Source of the DNA: Pseudoalteromonas luteoviolacea
GTDB taxonomy: Bacteria > Pseudomonadota > Gammaproteobacteria > Enterobacterales > Alteromonadaceae
NCBI RefSeq assembly: GCF_018100925.1
Contig: NZ_JAGJEH010000006.1
Location: 372,001 to 436,000 of the forward strand
Direction of reading: 5' to 3'
Length of the DNA stretch: 64,000 nt
In this document: piece by piece, positions 17,007 through 26,800 of the stretch
How positions within the stretch are numbered: the stretch's first letter is position 1
Layout of the letters: each line of letters opens with the position of its first letter
Position numbers and translations under genes: made by a program
The notes under the pieces: model-generated
Database searches by the model: none
What the model was told of the DNA's origin: nothing
Seen by the model: the letters and a program-made list of their open reading frames with translations, nothing else

Positions 17007-17570
17007 TTAGTGCACTGTTTTTGATGTTGCGCCATTTCCTTGCTCTCTGCCCATCTCTGCAAAGCATAAAAGCGCAGAAACACGAATATACTCGACCACT
17101 TCATGAAATGCTTGTTGGTCTTCCTCTGTATCATCGAAATGTGTATCAAGCTTAGTGATCTCACTGAAGTCACTGATCACTTCTTTTACGTCATCAGACA
17201 GCTTGCCATAGTCTTTTTGCTTTAGACCAAAGCCAAGTAAAAACCCTGAAACCCAAGAGACTAACGCATTAGCTTGATCGATAAGTGCTTCATCACCATT
17301 TGGCAAATAAACTTCAAAGGTGTGTTCAGGATCATTAAAACGCTCTACCACAAGCTTGTATAACTCGGCTAAAAACCCTTTGAGTTCAACGCCGAAAGCT
17401 TGGCCGTCATTGAATACGTCACTGAGTAAACCTAAGTATTCTTTATCATCAATACTCAAGCCACAGGCCAAAATGCCACTAATAGTGCCATGAACTTCTG
17501 CAGGTGCGACAAAGATGCCGTGTTTTTCGAGTAGTAACTGTGCTTGCTGGTAATCTTTTAATTCGATCAT
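17007..17570 (-). CDS. ygfB: UPF0149 family protein YgfB
   Basis: The 187-residue helical, acidic protein has the typical EVHGTISGILACGL N-terminal block and the FLLGFGL segment of the UPF0149/YgfB family. Its molecular role is poorly known. In related bacteria it is the first gene of the ygfB-pepP-ubiH-ubiI operon, as here. Confidence 0.93.
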   Translation of the reverse strand: MIELKDYQQAQLLLEKHGIFVAPAEVHGTISGILACGLSIDDKEYLGLLSDVFNDGQAFGVELKGFLAELYKLVVERFNDPEHTFEVYLPNGDEALIDQANALVSWVSGFLLGFGLKQKDYGKLSDDVKEVISDFSEITKLDTHFDDTEEDQQAFHEVVEYIRVSALLCFAEMGREQGNGATSKTVH

Positions 17571-17653
17571 AAGGCTTAATTCTCATTCACTTGATAAGGT
17601 TAATGCTACCATTCGAAGTATAGCAACTACAATGCATTGTCTTGTCTCGAAGG

Positions 17654-17711
17654 AAAAAACCCCGCGGTTCCATCTGTTTGCCTACCAAGACACAGGTAGT
17701 TTTCAAACAGA
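17654..17711 (-). ncRNA. Candidate structured leader or small RNA upstream of ygfB
   Basis: On the minus strand a strong hairpin (arms 17673-17680 TCTGTTTG and 17704-17711 CAAACAGA, with an inner CTACC/GGTAG stem) is followed by a small stem GGAACC-GCGG-GGTTTT that runs into six T (17654-17669). The arrangement looks like a short RNA ending in an intrinsic terminator, about 85 bp before ygfB. It could be a leader attenuator or an independent small RNA. No known family was recognised. Confidence 0.4.
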
Positions 17712-17833
17712 GAATCTAGGGCGCGTGTATGTAAAAAAAGCAAAAATTGGGCAGCCAATACTCAGTCGGTGATTTTGCCAGCAAATAAGTAAGATTTTTT
17801 CATTTTATGGTTTAAGCATTCGGTGTTGTCTTA

Positions 17834-17839
17834 TATACT
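17834..17839 (+). promoter_or_regulatory. Extended -10 box of the 6S RNA promoter
   Basis: TATACT at 17834-17839 lies six bases before the inferred 5' end of the 6S RNA. The -35 region (about 17811) is weak. Confidence 0.5.
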
Positions 17840-17844
17840 AAAGT

Positions 17845-18030
17845 TGTTCCCTAGCTCGCCGGACAGTGGATTATGTCCCTGAGCCGATAAACTTTTTTTA
17901 GGAATGCAGTTTATTCACTTTTGCGCAAGCTTGGCAGGTACCGAGAAGCCTACGGTGGGTTGTTGCCTTCCGCCTTGAACCTTAGGGTTCAAGGACTTAC
18001 ATCCGCATCCGCGCAGCCGGGGACACCTTC
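17845..18030 (+). ncRNA. ssrS: 6S RNA
   Basis: This RNA of about 185 nt contains the conserved 6S blocks in order: TCCCTGAGCCGATA (17876-17889), GAGAAGCCT, then CTTGAACC and GGGTTCAAGG (17974-17993), with CCGGGGACA pairing back to TGTTCCC at the 5' end to close the long stem. 6S RNA mimics an open promoter and binds sigma-70 RNA polymerase in stationary phase. Its place beside ygfB is the usual one, but no zapA lies between them and the gene downstream is an acyltransferase. The ends are inferred from base pairing. Confidence 0.93.
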
Positions 18031-18092
18031 ACCTACCATCAAAACTCGCATTGAGTTCGCCTGACTTATTTCTTTTTCCGAATATACAAAAT

Positions 18093-18121
18093 AAAAAACC
18101 CACAGAACATAATCCTATGGG
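18093..18121 (-). terminator. Rho-independent terminator of the acyltransferase gene
   Basis: The arms CCCACAG and CTATGGG (one mismatch) are followed on the minus strand by a T6 run. It lies 29 bp after the acyltransferase stop codon. Confidence 0.75.
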
Positions 18122-18149
18122 CTCCCTATTTACATTGACTTTCTCATGT

Positions 18150-19247
18150 CTATATAGATGACTTACGCTTTACAGGCTGCGCATACATAGACAAAACAAA
18201 CTCTTTCAGCTCGATTGGGAGTGTCTCTATGCTTTGCTTGAAACGTTCAGTTTCTTCACTGCTGCTATTTGCTTGCTCGCCCGCAGCTAAATAGTTTGTT
18301 GAATGCAAGTAATAGTTATCAATGATTTGCTTGTCAATGATTTGCGCCAACTCCTCTGGCGTTTCAAAATCATCCTCAATGGGCGTACCGAATGCGACAT
18401 GGACATTGCCTTTATCAGCGCTAAATCCATCAATGATACTCTTGATATCTTCGCCTTCTTCTTTTTGGTACTCGCCAAACTGTTGCTTGTGATAGAGCTC
18501 TTTGGCTTTTGCCAGTGCACAGGGCTCATATTGATAAGAAATTGATACTGGCACTACCTTTAGTTTGCGTACATAGTCAGCAAATGGCTCTTTTAAACGC
18601 CTCCCCTGAAGTTGCAGCATTTTTAAGAGCGCAGGGTCGGTATAGTCAATACCATCTTTTGCGCGACCTTCTTTTTGTGCTATCCAAATCGAATTGCCTT
18701 CTTGCAGTGAGTCATAAATGTAACCTGATAACTGCGACAGCGCTTTGAGCATCTCTTTTGGCGCTTTTGCTGAGCGCTTTACGATAAAGCTCTTATTCAA
18801 GCGCATCAACTCGGTAATATAAGGGACTTGCAATAAGTTATCACCAATTGCAATGCGTACAGTCGGCAAATTGTTCTGGTGCAATCCCCAGTTAACCAGC
18901 GCCGGATCTAATACGATATCGCGGTGATTAGAAATAAACAAATATGCGCCATTTTTATCTAAACGCTCAAGCCCAGAATAGGTAACCTTGGAAGTGGTAC
19001 GCTCAACCAACATAGACAAATATTGTGCCACCTCATTTTGAACGGCTTCAACATTGTTGACAGTTTTCCATTTAGATTTGAGTCTCGCTTTTACCAAAGG
19101 TCTGCTAATAGCAGCAAAAGACGCTATCCATTTTGGTAAGTTATGTTCGGCAATAACATCTAAAAACTGTTCGTCGGCCAATAACCTCTCTAGGGCCGCG
19201 GGCACTTCATCATCATTATAAGGTCTGATATCTGCGTATTTATCCAC
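18150..19247 (-). CDS. PlsC-type glycerolipid acyltransferase
   Basis: The 365-residue protein has a PlsC acyltransferase domain at about residues 85-300. The catalytic block is SNHRDIVLDPA (His108, Asp110, Asp114); the second acidic residue is one position further than in the classic HX4D motif. Later blocks LQEGNSIWIAQKEGRAKDG (substrate-binding EGR) and VVPVSISYQYEPC are present. No clear membrane helix is seen. It probably acylates a glycerol-3-phosphate or lysophosphatidate at the cytoplasmic membrane face. It is monocistronic. Confidence 0.85.
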   Translation of the reverse strand: MDKYADIRPYNDDEVPAALERLLADEQFLDVIAEHNLPKWIASFAAISRPLVKARLKSKWKTVNNVEAVQNEVAQYLSMLVERTTSKVTYSGLERLDKNGAYLFISNHRDIVLDPALVNWGLHQNNLPTVRIAIGDNLLQVPYITELMRLNKSFIVKRSAKAPKEMLKALSQLSGYIYDSLQEGNSIWIAQKEGRAKDGIDYTDPALLKMLQLQGRRLKEPFADYVRKLKVVPVSISYQYEPCALAKAKELYHKQQFGEYQKEEGEDIKSIIDGFSADKGNVHVAFGTPIEDDFETPEELAQIIDKQIIDNYYLHSTNYLAAGEQANSSSEETERFKQSIETLPIELKEFVLSMYAQPVKRKSSI

Positions 19248-19340
19248 TAAATTACTCTTACTGATCTAGGCGTATGACAAAAAACGGCCTATTCTATCTC
19301 GCTCTCAATCCGGATGCTAAGAATATCAAGTCTGACCACA

Positions 19341-20627
19341 CTAGGTTGTCAGACGTTGTTTGAAATCCATCGCGAATAAACGCAGCATCAACATCGCAAG
19401 TAAAATGGCACAGATTTGGCTCAGCCAGCTTGGCAACACTTCATGCTGATGCCCTGCCATTGCAGCCACTTCAAAACCAAATTGCAAAACAAGATAGTCC
19501 GTTAAAAAACCAAACAATATAGCGACACCAATAACAGCTGTAATATATGCAGCTACAGCTCGACGTCCTAACTCTTTTGCAACCACCCCAATGGTTGCCA
19601 CATTTGTTGCAGGTCCCGCTAACATAAAGACTAACACCGCCCCTGGTGACACCCCGGCGAGCAACAGCCCTGCAGCAATAGGCGTCGAAGCCGTCGCACA
19701 AATATACATAGGAATACTGATCAATATGACCACTATCATGGCCAATATACCGTCACCCCATTGAGCTAAAAACTCGGTTGGCACATATGTTTGGACTAAT
19801 GCAGCGAAGAATATACCAATTAGAAGCCAAACCATAGTATCAGATAATAGCTTGTTACAACTAAATTTGACTGCTTGCCATAGCTTGGTAGGTAAGCGGT
19901 CTTTGGATTTACTTTGAGAAGAGCAGCAAGCACTTACTTCTGGTTGCTCTATTTTCTCTTCTTCCGGGCAACTGCCTTGCTGATGACCACTCGTCATGTG
20001 TTTATGATTATGCGTACCGCGCGGTGCCGTTGAGGCACTCTCAGCGCCGCAGCAAGTTGCTGTGGGCTCAGTCACCACTTTTGATACTTGCTCACGGCAA
20101 ACAGATGCAGCTTCCGAGCTCTTGGTACAACAAGCGGATTCCGATTTAGGGGCGGCCTGCGGCGCTTTAGTACAACACGGCGCCGCTTGTGGGTGTTTAT
20201 CACTATGCTGCGCGTCCACTGACTGTTCGTGGTTATCTCGGCCAACCAATAACCCCGCTGTGATCGCGCTGACTACAGCTGCAATTGGCCGAATAATGGC
20301 CATAAAAGGCCCCAGCATAGCGTACGATACAGAAATGGAATCCACGCCCGTTTCCGGCGTTGACACTAAAAATGCAGTGGTGGCACTTTTAGACCCACCA
20401 GCTCTTCGCAGCCCAATGGCCGCGGGGATCACTCCACAGGAGCACAGTGGCATGGGTGCGCCGATCAATGCCGCTTTAACTGTTGTCCACAATCCCTCTT
20501 TACCTAAATGACGTTGTAAAAAGTCTTTTGGAATAAATACATTAAGCAGGCCTGCCAGTAGTAGACCCAGCATCAGCCAAGGTGCTGATATAACAAACAA
20601 TTGCCAAAAATTACTGATGAGTGTCAT
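19341..20627 (-). CDS. Heavy-metal (Cu/Zn) efflux permease, SO_0444 family
   Basis: The 428-residue protein has eight or more membrane segments split by a hydrophilic insert. The N-terminal block PMPLCSCGVIPAAIGLRRAG and the STPETGVDS motif define the DUF318 / SO_0444 permease family. The insert (about residues 140-245) is rich in Cys and His, with CC pairs in APCCTKAP, SACCTKSS, ATCCGAES and SACCSSQ plus HNHKH, and looks like a metal-binding loop. The gene overlaps the 3' end of the zinc-type MerR regulator by 17 bp, so both are expressed from the MerR-type promoter at 21270-21301. Confidence 0.88.
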   Translation of the reverse strand: MTLISNFWQLFVISAPWLMLGLLLAGLLNVFIPKDFLQRHLGKEGLWTTVKAALIGAPMPLCSCGVIPAAIGLRRAGGSKSATTAFLVSTPETGVDSISVSYAMLGPFMAIIRPIAAVVSAITAGLLVGRDNHEQSVDAQHSDKHPQAAPCCTKAPQAAPKSESACCTKSSEAASVCREQVSKVVTEPTATCCGAESASTAPRGTHNHKHMTSGHQQGSCPEEEKIEQPEVSACCSSQSKSKDRLPTKLWQAVKFSCNKLLSDTMVWLLIGIFFAALVQTYVPTEFLAQWGDGILAMIVVILISIPMYICATASTPIAAGLLLAGVSPGAVLVFMLAGPATNVATIGVVAKELGRRAVAAYITAVIGVAILFGFLTDYLVLQFGFEVAAMAGHQHEVLPSWLSQICAILLAMLMLRLFAMDFKQRLTT

Positions 20628-21033
20628 CTAAATCCTCCAGTGCCGTTAAAATTGAACAAGCGTTTGCGGGTTCATCACCACCACAACATTGATCAGCCAG
20701 TAAAGTCAATGAACGTTCAAATATGCTCAATTCCGAAATTTTTTCGCGGACCCAATCTCGCTTTTGTAAAGTCAGGGTTTTTACTTCTTCACAGCGATAT
20801 TGTTGTTTATCAATCTTGATACTCAATAACTCTTGAATATCTTTAAGATTAAATCCAACTTCCTTTGCGCGAATAATAAAACGCAGTCTATCTACTGCCT
20901 GTTTATCATATAGACGATAGCCCGCCGCACTTCTTTCATTGGCAACCAATAACTCTTGTTGCTCATAATATCTCAGCGTATCCGTCGATACGCCTAACAA
21001 CTTTGCAAGCTGCCCTATTCGATACATCGCCAT
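20611..21033 (-). CDS. MerR-family zinc-responsive regulator (ZntR-like)
   Basis: The 140-residue protein has an N-terminal MerR helix-turn-helix (YRIGQLAKLLGVSTDTLRYYE) and a dimerisation helix. Cys81, Cys116, Cys117 and Cys126 match the four zinc-binding cysteines of E. coli ZntR with an offset of two, whereas the position of ZntR His119 is Glu here. The C-terminal LADQCCGG...CSILTALE is ZntR-like. It should activate its own operon with the permease by untwisting the 20-bp-spaced promoter about 230 bp upstream. Confidence 0.88.
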   Translation of the reverse strand: MAMYRIGQLAKLLGVSTDTLRYYEQQELLVANERSAAGYRLYDKQAVDRLRFIIRAKEVGFNLKDIQELLSIKIDKQQYRCEEVKTLTLQKRDWVREKISELSIFERSLTLLADQCCGGDEPANACSILTALEDLDDTHQ

Positions 21034-21269
21034 GGTTATTCACTCAGTTAACACGATAAAGTCAGCTGATGCACTTAAGCCTGAACAACTTGTTAGCCAC
21101 AATAAATCAAATTTAAGTGCTAAAAGTGATACACTGGCGTTTGCTATTTGCTGAACGTACACACATGAACTCTGCAAATGGTGTCGTGAACTAGCACGTT
21201 TAATGCCCATCAATTAAATAGGCGCTAAAATTCATCGCCACCATTTCGTCAATTTCATCACTAATAAAG

Positions 21270-21301
21270 AGTATAAACCTTGGAGTTAGCTCCAAAGTCA
21301 A
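21270..21301 (-). promoter_or_regulatory. MerR-type promoter with 20-bp spacer and dyad operator
   Basis: Read on the minus strand: -35 TTGACT (21301-21296), a 20-bp spacer, -10 TATACT (21275-21270). The spacer contains the dyad TTGGAGCTAACTCCAA. This long spacing with a central dyad is the hallmark of promoters controlled by MerR regulators such as ZntR. Transcription would start near 21263 and leave a leader of about 230 nt before the regulator gene. Confidence 0.88.
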
Positions 21302-21316
21302 TAACGAGATAAAAAT

Positions 21317-22264
21317 ATGAATATTGTTGTTTTGGATGCCGCTACTTTGGCAGGCGTCGACCTTTCTCCACTTCACGAATTTGGCACTGTAACCACATAT
21401 GAATACACCAGCCCCAGTGAGGTCGACAGTCGCATTCAACAGGCAAACATCATCGTCTCTAATAAAGTTCAGTTGAATGGCGCTCACTTTGCAGTAGCAC
21501 CTGAGTTAAAGTTAATCTGTGTTGCCGCCACTGGTACTAACAATATTGATCTGGTTGCGGCAAAAGATGCAGGTATTGCGGTTACTAATGTTGCCGGATA
21601 CTCAACCCCTTCAGTCGTTCAGCACACCTTTACCTTGCTAGGTAACCTAATGAGCAATATTCATCGCTACGCCGCAGATACAAAGCTAGGCGCTTGGCAA
21701 AATAGTAGAATGTTTTGCCGTCTAGATCACAGTATTAATGACATTGCCAATAAACGTTTTGTTATCGTCGGCTATGGTAACCTTGGCCAGGCAACCGCTA
21801 AAGTCGCTGAGGCATTTGGTGCCAAAGTGATCATTGCTGAGCGCCCAAATAGCAAAGCAACACGCAGTGGCCGTATGGCATTTGAAGATGCAATGAAGAT
21901 TGCTGATATCGTTTCAATACACTGTCCACTCACACCGCAAACTGAAAACTTGTTTAATGTTGAGACTCTTTCACTGTTGCCAAAGCGCGCTATTCTTATC
22001 AATACAGCACGCGGTGGCATAGTCAATGAGCAGGCTCTAGCTGATGCACTCGCTAACAATCAAATCGCCGCGGCGGGTGTTGATGTGCTCTCGGTTGAAC
22101 CTGCTGACGCTGATAATCCACTGATCAAATATCAGGGCGACAATCTAATGCTGACCCCACACACGGCATGGGCCAGTCAAGAATCAATCACTCGACTAAT
22201 TCTTGGTATTGCTGAAAACATCACCAGCTATTTAGATGGTGGGCAACATAACCGTGTGGTTTAA
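21317..22264 (+). CDS. D-2-hydroxyacid dehydrogenase (hydroxypyruvate/glycerate dehydrogenase-like)
   Basis: The 315-residue NAD-dependent enzyme has the Rossmann motif VGYGNLGQATAKVAEAFG and the catalytic triad Arg in INTARGGIVNEQAL, Glu in DVLSVEPADADNPL and His in LTPHTAWAS. It interconverts 2-keto and D-2-hydroxy acids; similarity is to HprA-type enzymes, but the substrate is not proven. It stands alone, divergent from the metal-regulator operon, and its ATG is close to the MerR-type promoter of the opposite strand. Confidence 0.9.
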   Translation: MNIVVLDAATLAGVDLSPLHEFGTVTTYEYTSPSEVDSRIQQANIIVSNKVQLNGAHFAVAPELKLICVAATGTNNIDLVAAKDAGIAVTNVAGYSTPSVVQHTFTLLGNLMSNIHRYAADTKLGAWQNSRMFCRLDHSINDIANKRFVIVGYGNLGQATAKVAEAFGAKVIIAERPNSKATRSGRMAFEDAMKIADIVSIHCPLTPQTENLFNVETLSLLPKRAILINTARGGIVNEQALADALANNQIAAAGVDVLSVEPADADNPLIKYQGDNLMLTPHTAWASQESITRLILGIAENITSYLDGGQHNRVV

Positions 22265-22498
22265 CCACGCAAATGCAATGCAGTTTAGGCCACTTAATAT
22301 GAGTGGCTTAAAACACCACATTTTATTCATTATTGTTACTATTTAGTGTAAATCTCATACCCACCTTTCTCCAAAAACCATAACCAATTGATTTTTAATA
22401 ATAAAAAAACTGGCAAAACAATTGCAAAAGTTAAGGTAAGTAAAAAATAAAATAAAACTTGATGATGACTGTACACATCAGGTCATGAGGATAACACA

Positions 22499-22861
22499 AT
22501 GAAAAAATTACTTGTTGCTACTGCGCTTTTAAGCACTACATTACTGTCTGGTTGTATCGTTGCCGTGTCTGATGGTGAAATGCGTCACTACAATAGCTGG
22601 CCTGCAAAACACCAAGAAAATAGAGATAAGATCAGCGAACTCGCACTGGGTACTAGCTACAAAGAAGTTACTAAAGAATTTGGCACGCCAGACTTCAACG
22701 AAGCAATATCAAAAGGCGGCCACACATATCAGGTCCTTTACTTTGCCACGAACAGAAAACACGCGGATGGCCAGATCACCAAAGACGAATGCACACCATT
22801 GGTATTTAAAAACAATCAACTCGTTGGTTTTGGTCAGTCGGCGGTAGATACTTACTTGTAA
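22499..22861 (+). CDS. DUF3192 lipoprotein
   Basis: The 120-residue protein starts with a lipoprotein signal peptide (MKKLLVATALLSTTLLSGC, lipobox Cys19). The mature part resembles the SmpA/OmlA-like fold, with the LALGTSYKEVTKEFGTPDF segment typical of DUF3192 proteins in Vibrio and Alteromonadales. It is probably anchored in the outer membrane; the role is unknown. It is monocistronic with a terminator at 22888-22909. Confidence 0.82.
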   Translation: MKKLLVATALLSTTLLSGCIVAVSDGEMRHYNSWPAKHQENRDKISELALGTSYKEVTKEFGTPDFNEAISKGGHTYQVLYFATNRKHADGQITKDECTPLVFKNNQLVGFGQSAVDTYL

Positions 22862-22887
22862 CCAACTATTCAGACATTTCCCTGCTC

Positions 22888-22909
22888 AAGCCGCATATCG
22901 CGGCTTTTT
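22888..22909 (+). terminator. Rho-independent terminator of the DUF3192 gene
   Basis: The arms AAGCCGC and GCGGCTT with a 5-nt loop are followed by a T-run. Confidence 0.88.
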
Positions 22910-22929
22910 CATTTGGCGTACAGTGAGCG

Positions 22930-23832
22930 TTAGCGGTTTACCAAAACCACCCGCTCTTGCAAGTGATGTGCTTGCAACAAGGCTTCATCCGCCAGCTTCA
23001 AACTATCTTGGTGATCACCAGAAAAATCTTCTTTGACATGGACTACCCCAATGCTAATCGTTACGTGCGCGCAAATAGGAGAGCTAGGATGAGGAATTGA
23101 TAAAGCATCTACAGCTTGATGCATGGCAGCAGCTAAAGACAACGCTTGATCTGCATTGCGTTTATTCATCAGAGCTACAAACCGCACGCCATCATAACGC
23201 GCAACAAACCCCTCTACTTTTTGTGTGATGCTTTCCAAAACCTTGGCAACTTTAACCAAACACTCATCGCCAGCACTGAACCCACAACTGTCGTTGTATT
23301 CTTTATAATAGTCTATATCCACGAGCAACATTGATAGTGGCACATGTTGATCCCGACTTTGATACCAAAGCTGGGCAAGGGTCTCATCTAACGCTCTACG
23401 ATTTGGAATTTCGGTTAATCCATCGATATTAGCTAGACGCTCAAGCAAGTCATTCTTTTGCTTAATTGCCAAATGAATTTTTATCCGCGCTTTGACGATA
23501 TTAGGGCTAAACGGCTTAACAATATAATCCACCGCCCCCAACATCAGCCCGCGCGCTTCATCTTGGTAACTATTACTAGCTGAAATGACTATCACTGGTA
23601 TTTGATAGCTACTGGGATCCGCTTTGAGCTGTAACAGAAAATCAAGGCCTTCATCATCTGGCATTAAAATATCCACAATGATTAGGTCAAAGCGCGTTTG
23701 CAATAGGCGCTCAAATGCTTGGCCGCTATTGGAACAACCAATCACCAAGTGCTCATCAGATAAGGTATTTTCCAAAACCACCCGATTGAGAGGATCACCG
23801 TCTAACACTAAGATATTGGCTGACTTTTGCAT
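22930..23832 (-). CDS. Response regulator with degenerate GGDEF domain
   Basis: The 300-residue protein has a receiver domain (residues 6-125, phosphoacceptor Asp54 in IIVDILMPDDEG, conserved Lys in IVKPFSP) and a C-terminal GGDEF-type domain. The inhibitory-site and fold residues are present (DGLTEIPNRRALDE, LVDIDYYKEYND), but the active-site loop reads RYDGVRF (residues 212-218) instead of RYGGDEF. Loss of the second Gly and of Asp-Glu should abolish diguanylate cyclase activity, so it may bind a nucleotide or a partner instead. Its ATG follows the stop codon of the upstream hybrid kinase with no gap, which marks it as the cognate output of that kinase. Confidence 0.9.
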   Translation of the reverse strand: MQKSANILVLDGDPLNRVVLENTLSDEHLVIGCSNSGQAFERLLQTRFDLIIVDILMPDDEGLDFLLQLKADPSSYQIPVIVISASNSYQDEARGLMLGAVDYIVKPFSPNIVKARIKIHLAIKQKNDLLERLANIDGLTEIPNRRALDETLAQLWYQSRDQHVPLSMLLVDIDYYKEYNDSCGFSAGDECLVKVAKVLESITQKVEGFVARYDGVRFVALMNKRNADQALSLAAAMHQAVDALSIPHPSSPICAHVTISIGVVHVKEDFSGDHQDSLKLADEALLQAHHLQERVVLVNR

Positions 23833-26800
23833 TTAACTTCCTTTTGCTTCCAATAAAATAAACTGTTGCGCTTGTTGAATCAAAGATATTAACTCATCTC
23901 GCATCTTATCATTCAAAGGGGCACTGCTTGACCCACTATCTGATGAATTAACCACCTTTTCACGGCGAGCGTTTGCCTCGGTCAATTTGGCATAGTCAGC
24001 TAAGCGCGCCAATCCAATACCACCAGCAGCCCCTTTAATACTGTGTGCAATCTCTGCCAACCGCGCATTGCTATCAACGGCTTGCAAATCACGAACATAC
24101 TCATCACACAGTTTAGCAAACTTATCCAACATTGCTTTTACAAGGTCCGAGTTATTCATCAGCTGCCTAAGGGCAAACGATTTATCAAAAACACGCGGGT
24201 GATTTCCTACATAGGGCTGCAAGGCGACACATAAGTCATCAGGAGAAATGGGCTTAACTAGAAATGCATTAACACCATGTTCGAACGCTTTTTCTTTTTC
24301 ATGCTCATGTGCATTTGCAGTAAGCGCAATAATTGGCAATGCCTCTTCACTGAGTTTCTCACGGATAATTTGAGTGGCCTGATAACCATCAATATGTGGC
24401 ATATAGATGTCCATAAGCACCATGTCAGGTTTGAGCTTTTGGCAAATATCCAAAATACCCTGTGCACTAGAGAGCGCCACAACTAGCGCACCATGTTGCT
24501 CCAAAACCGTTTTGGATATATCAAGGTTTAGTACATTGTCATCAACCACTAAGCACAAAGCGTTTGCCAAACGATCATGACTTGGCGGCGACGTAGTGCT
24601 TTGTTCAAACGGAGATAAACACAGCGACTGGTAAAACATGTGCTCAGGTAGCCTAAGAGTGGTAAGTGAATGGCTTGCACATTGCGACATATTTAAATTA
24701 TTGGGTACCACTAACCCAGAACAGCCTGAAGACGTCATATCGCTAAAGTGATGACATAAATAGCTCAACTCCTCGATGTCATCACAGGCGATATACGCAA
24801 ATTTATCCAACTGTTCCAACGCCTCACCAAAATTGGCAAAATGCGTGACTTGATAGGCCGATAAATAACTCGGCGGTGTATTTGTTGATACCAAACATAT
24901 GTTGTTATGATTAGCGTGATAAGCCCGGCCGTGTGTTTTCAACATCAGCTCAAATTCAAAAGTGCTCCCTATCCCTTCTTCGCTTCGGATCTCAATTTTA
25001 CCGCCCAATAGGGTGACTTGTTGTTTTACAATAGCCAACCCTAAGCCTATGCCTTCATACTCTCGAGAACTGGATTCATTTCCTTGTGTGAATGCATCAA
25101 ACAGGCGGTTTTGGTCCACTTTTTTGATACCTGGACCGGTGTCAAATACAGCAAAAGACAACCACTGCTCCCCTGATTTACTCCATTTTGTTTCCACCCT
25201 AAGGCCCACTTCACCATGGCTTGTAAATTTAACCGCATTGCCTAATAAATTGACGAGAATTTGTTTGATCCGAGCTTCATCCCCTACAAACTCAGGCCAC
25301 ACATTGGCTGCAACCTGTAATTTCAAACCTAATTTTTTTGCATCGCTTAAAGGCTGGATCAGCGCGCTCAAACTGTTCATCAAGTTCAATATCGTAAATG
25401 GTTTGCTATGCAGTTTTGCTCGTCCCCCCTCAAGGCGAGCAAAACTTAATATATCGCTCAGCATTGTCAGCAGTTGTTTCGCTGCGGTTTCAATATGCGC
25501 TAACTTTTCACTGTCTTGGACACGTGTTAAGCCTGGTTTTAGGATCCCCACTAACCCCAGTATCGCATTTAAAGGCGTTCGGATCTCATGGCTGATATTT
25601 GCTATAAAACGGCTTTTCGCTCTATTTGCCCGCTCGGCTTCTATCTTAGCTTTAGTCAGGGCTGTTACATTTTGTACATGGATCACAAAATATTTTGGTA
25701 CCTTTTGCTTGTCCCAAACGAGTGATACACTCAGCTGAAGCCATAGCGCTGACTCGCTTTGTGACAAACTCAAAACTTTAACCCCTTTACGCTCTTCCAA
25801 TAATTGCGCCAATACGCCATTGAGTGTATCCAGCTCGTCTTTATCAAACAAGGCACTTAAATGCTGTCCAGCTTCAACGCCATCTAACAGTTTTCGCACA
25901 GCGCGATTGAACTCTAAAATCACACACTCTGTTGAGACCAGCAAAATGCCATTTGGCGCATGTTTAATTGCCGCTTTAAAGTTTTGTTCAGAGGCTCGCA
26001 GCGCGATCATAGCCTGTTGTTGTTCACTAATATCGCGGGCAATACCTAAACTCCCGATACGACTCCCCTGCTCATCAAACAATGGAGATACACTCACCAA
26101 ATATGCTTTTTCATCGAAGTTGAGCGTTTCTGTCAAAGGTATACTGTGGAGCTCCATCGCCTGCTCAAGGTCAAGTAATTCCAAGTACTTTTGACTCACT
26201 TCCTGATGCTCTTTGGCAACCAATTCAGCTTGCACAACCCCAATAAATCGCTCAAACGCCTGATTACAACCAATGAATGAGCCATCAATATTTTTAAAAT
26301 AGATGAGATCCGGCACTGAATTAAGCACAGTATTGAGCAGAGCGGCTTGGCGCTCTTTAGCCTCAAAGCTACGAGAGAGCGCTTTTCTTTGGCGCTGAAC
26401 CTGATCGTCTAAACGCGCATTATGAGTTTCCATTTGCTCAAATAAAGCTTGCCTTTGAGTGACAACTTGTTTGATTTCTTTAAACCATGGCTGCCAATCA
26501 CTTGGTACTGGATAGTTAAGCGTGTGGTCTTCAGCTAAATCTTGCTTAGTCAAGTAGTGAACAAAGTGCTTCAGCGGACGAATAAAGATCTGTCCGTTTA
26601 ACCATAAAAACGTAAAGAAGGTGAACACAATAAACAGAGTCAAAAAGCCAAGTTCAATTATGACCTCTTCAAACACCGCCGCAATAAAGGCGTCTTCTGA
26701 TTGCTGAAACCGCAACGAATAAGGTGCATTTTGTATTGCACCTTGTAGCTCAACCCCTCCACGCCACAGTCTAGCATACTCAACCATGGGGTCTTTTTGT

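Noticed and set aside
21200..21487. 95-codon minus-strand frame across the MerR-type promoter
   Set aside because: It overlaps the promoter and operator and the start of the dehydrogenase gene, and its product is not protein-like apart from a short tail.
24962..25738. Long plus-strand frame opposite the hybrid kinase
   Set aside because: It is an antisense shadow of the HisKA/HATPase region.
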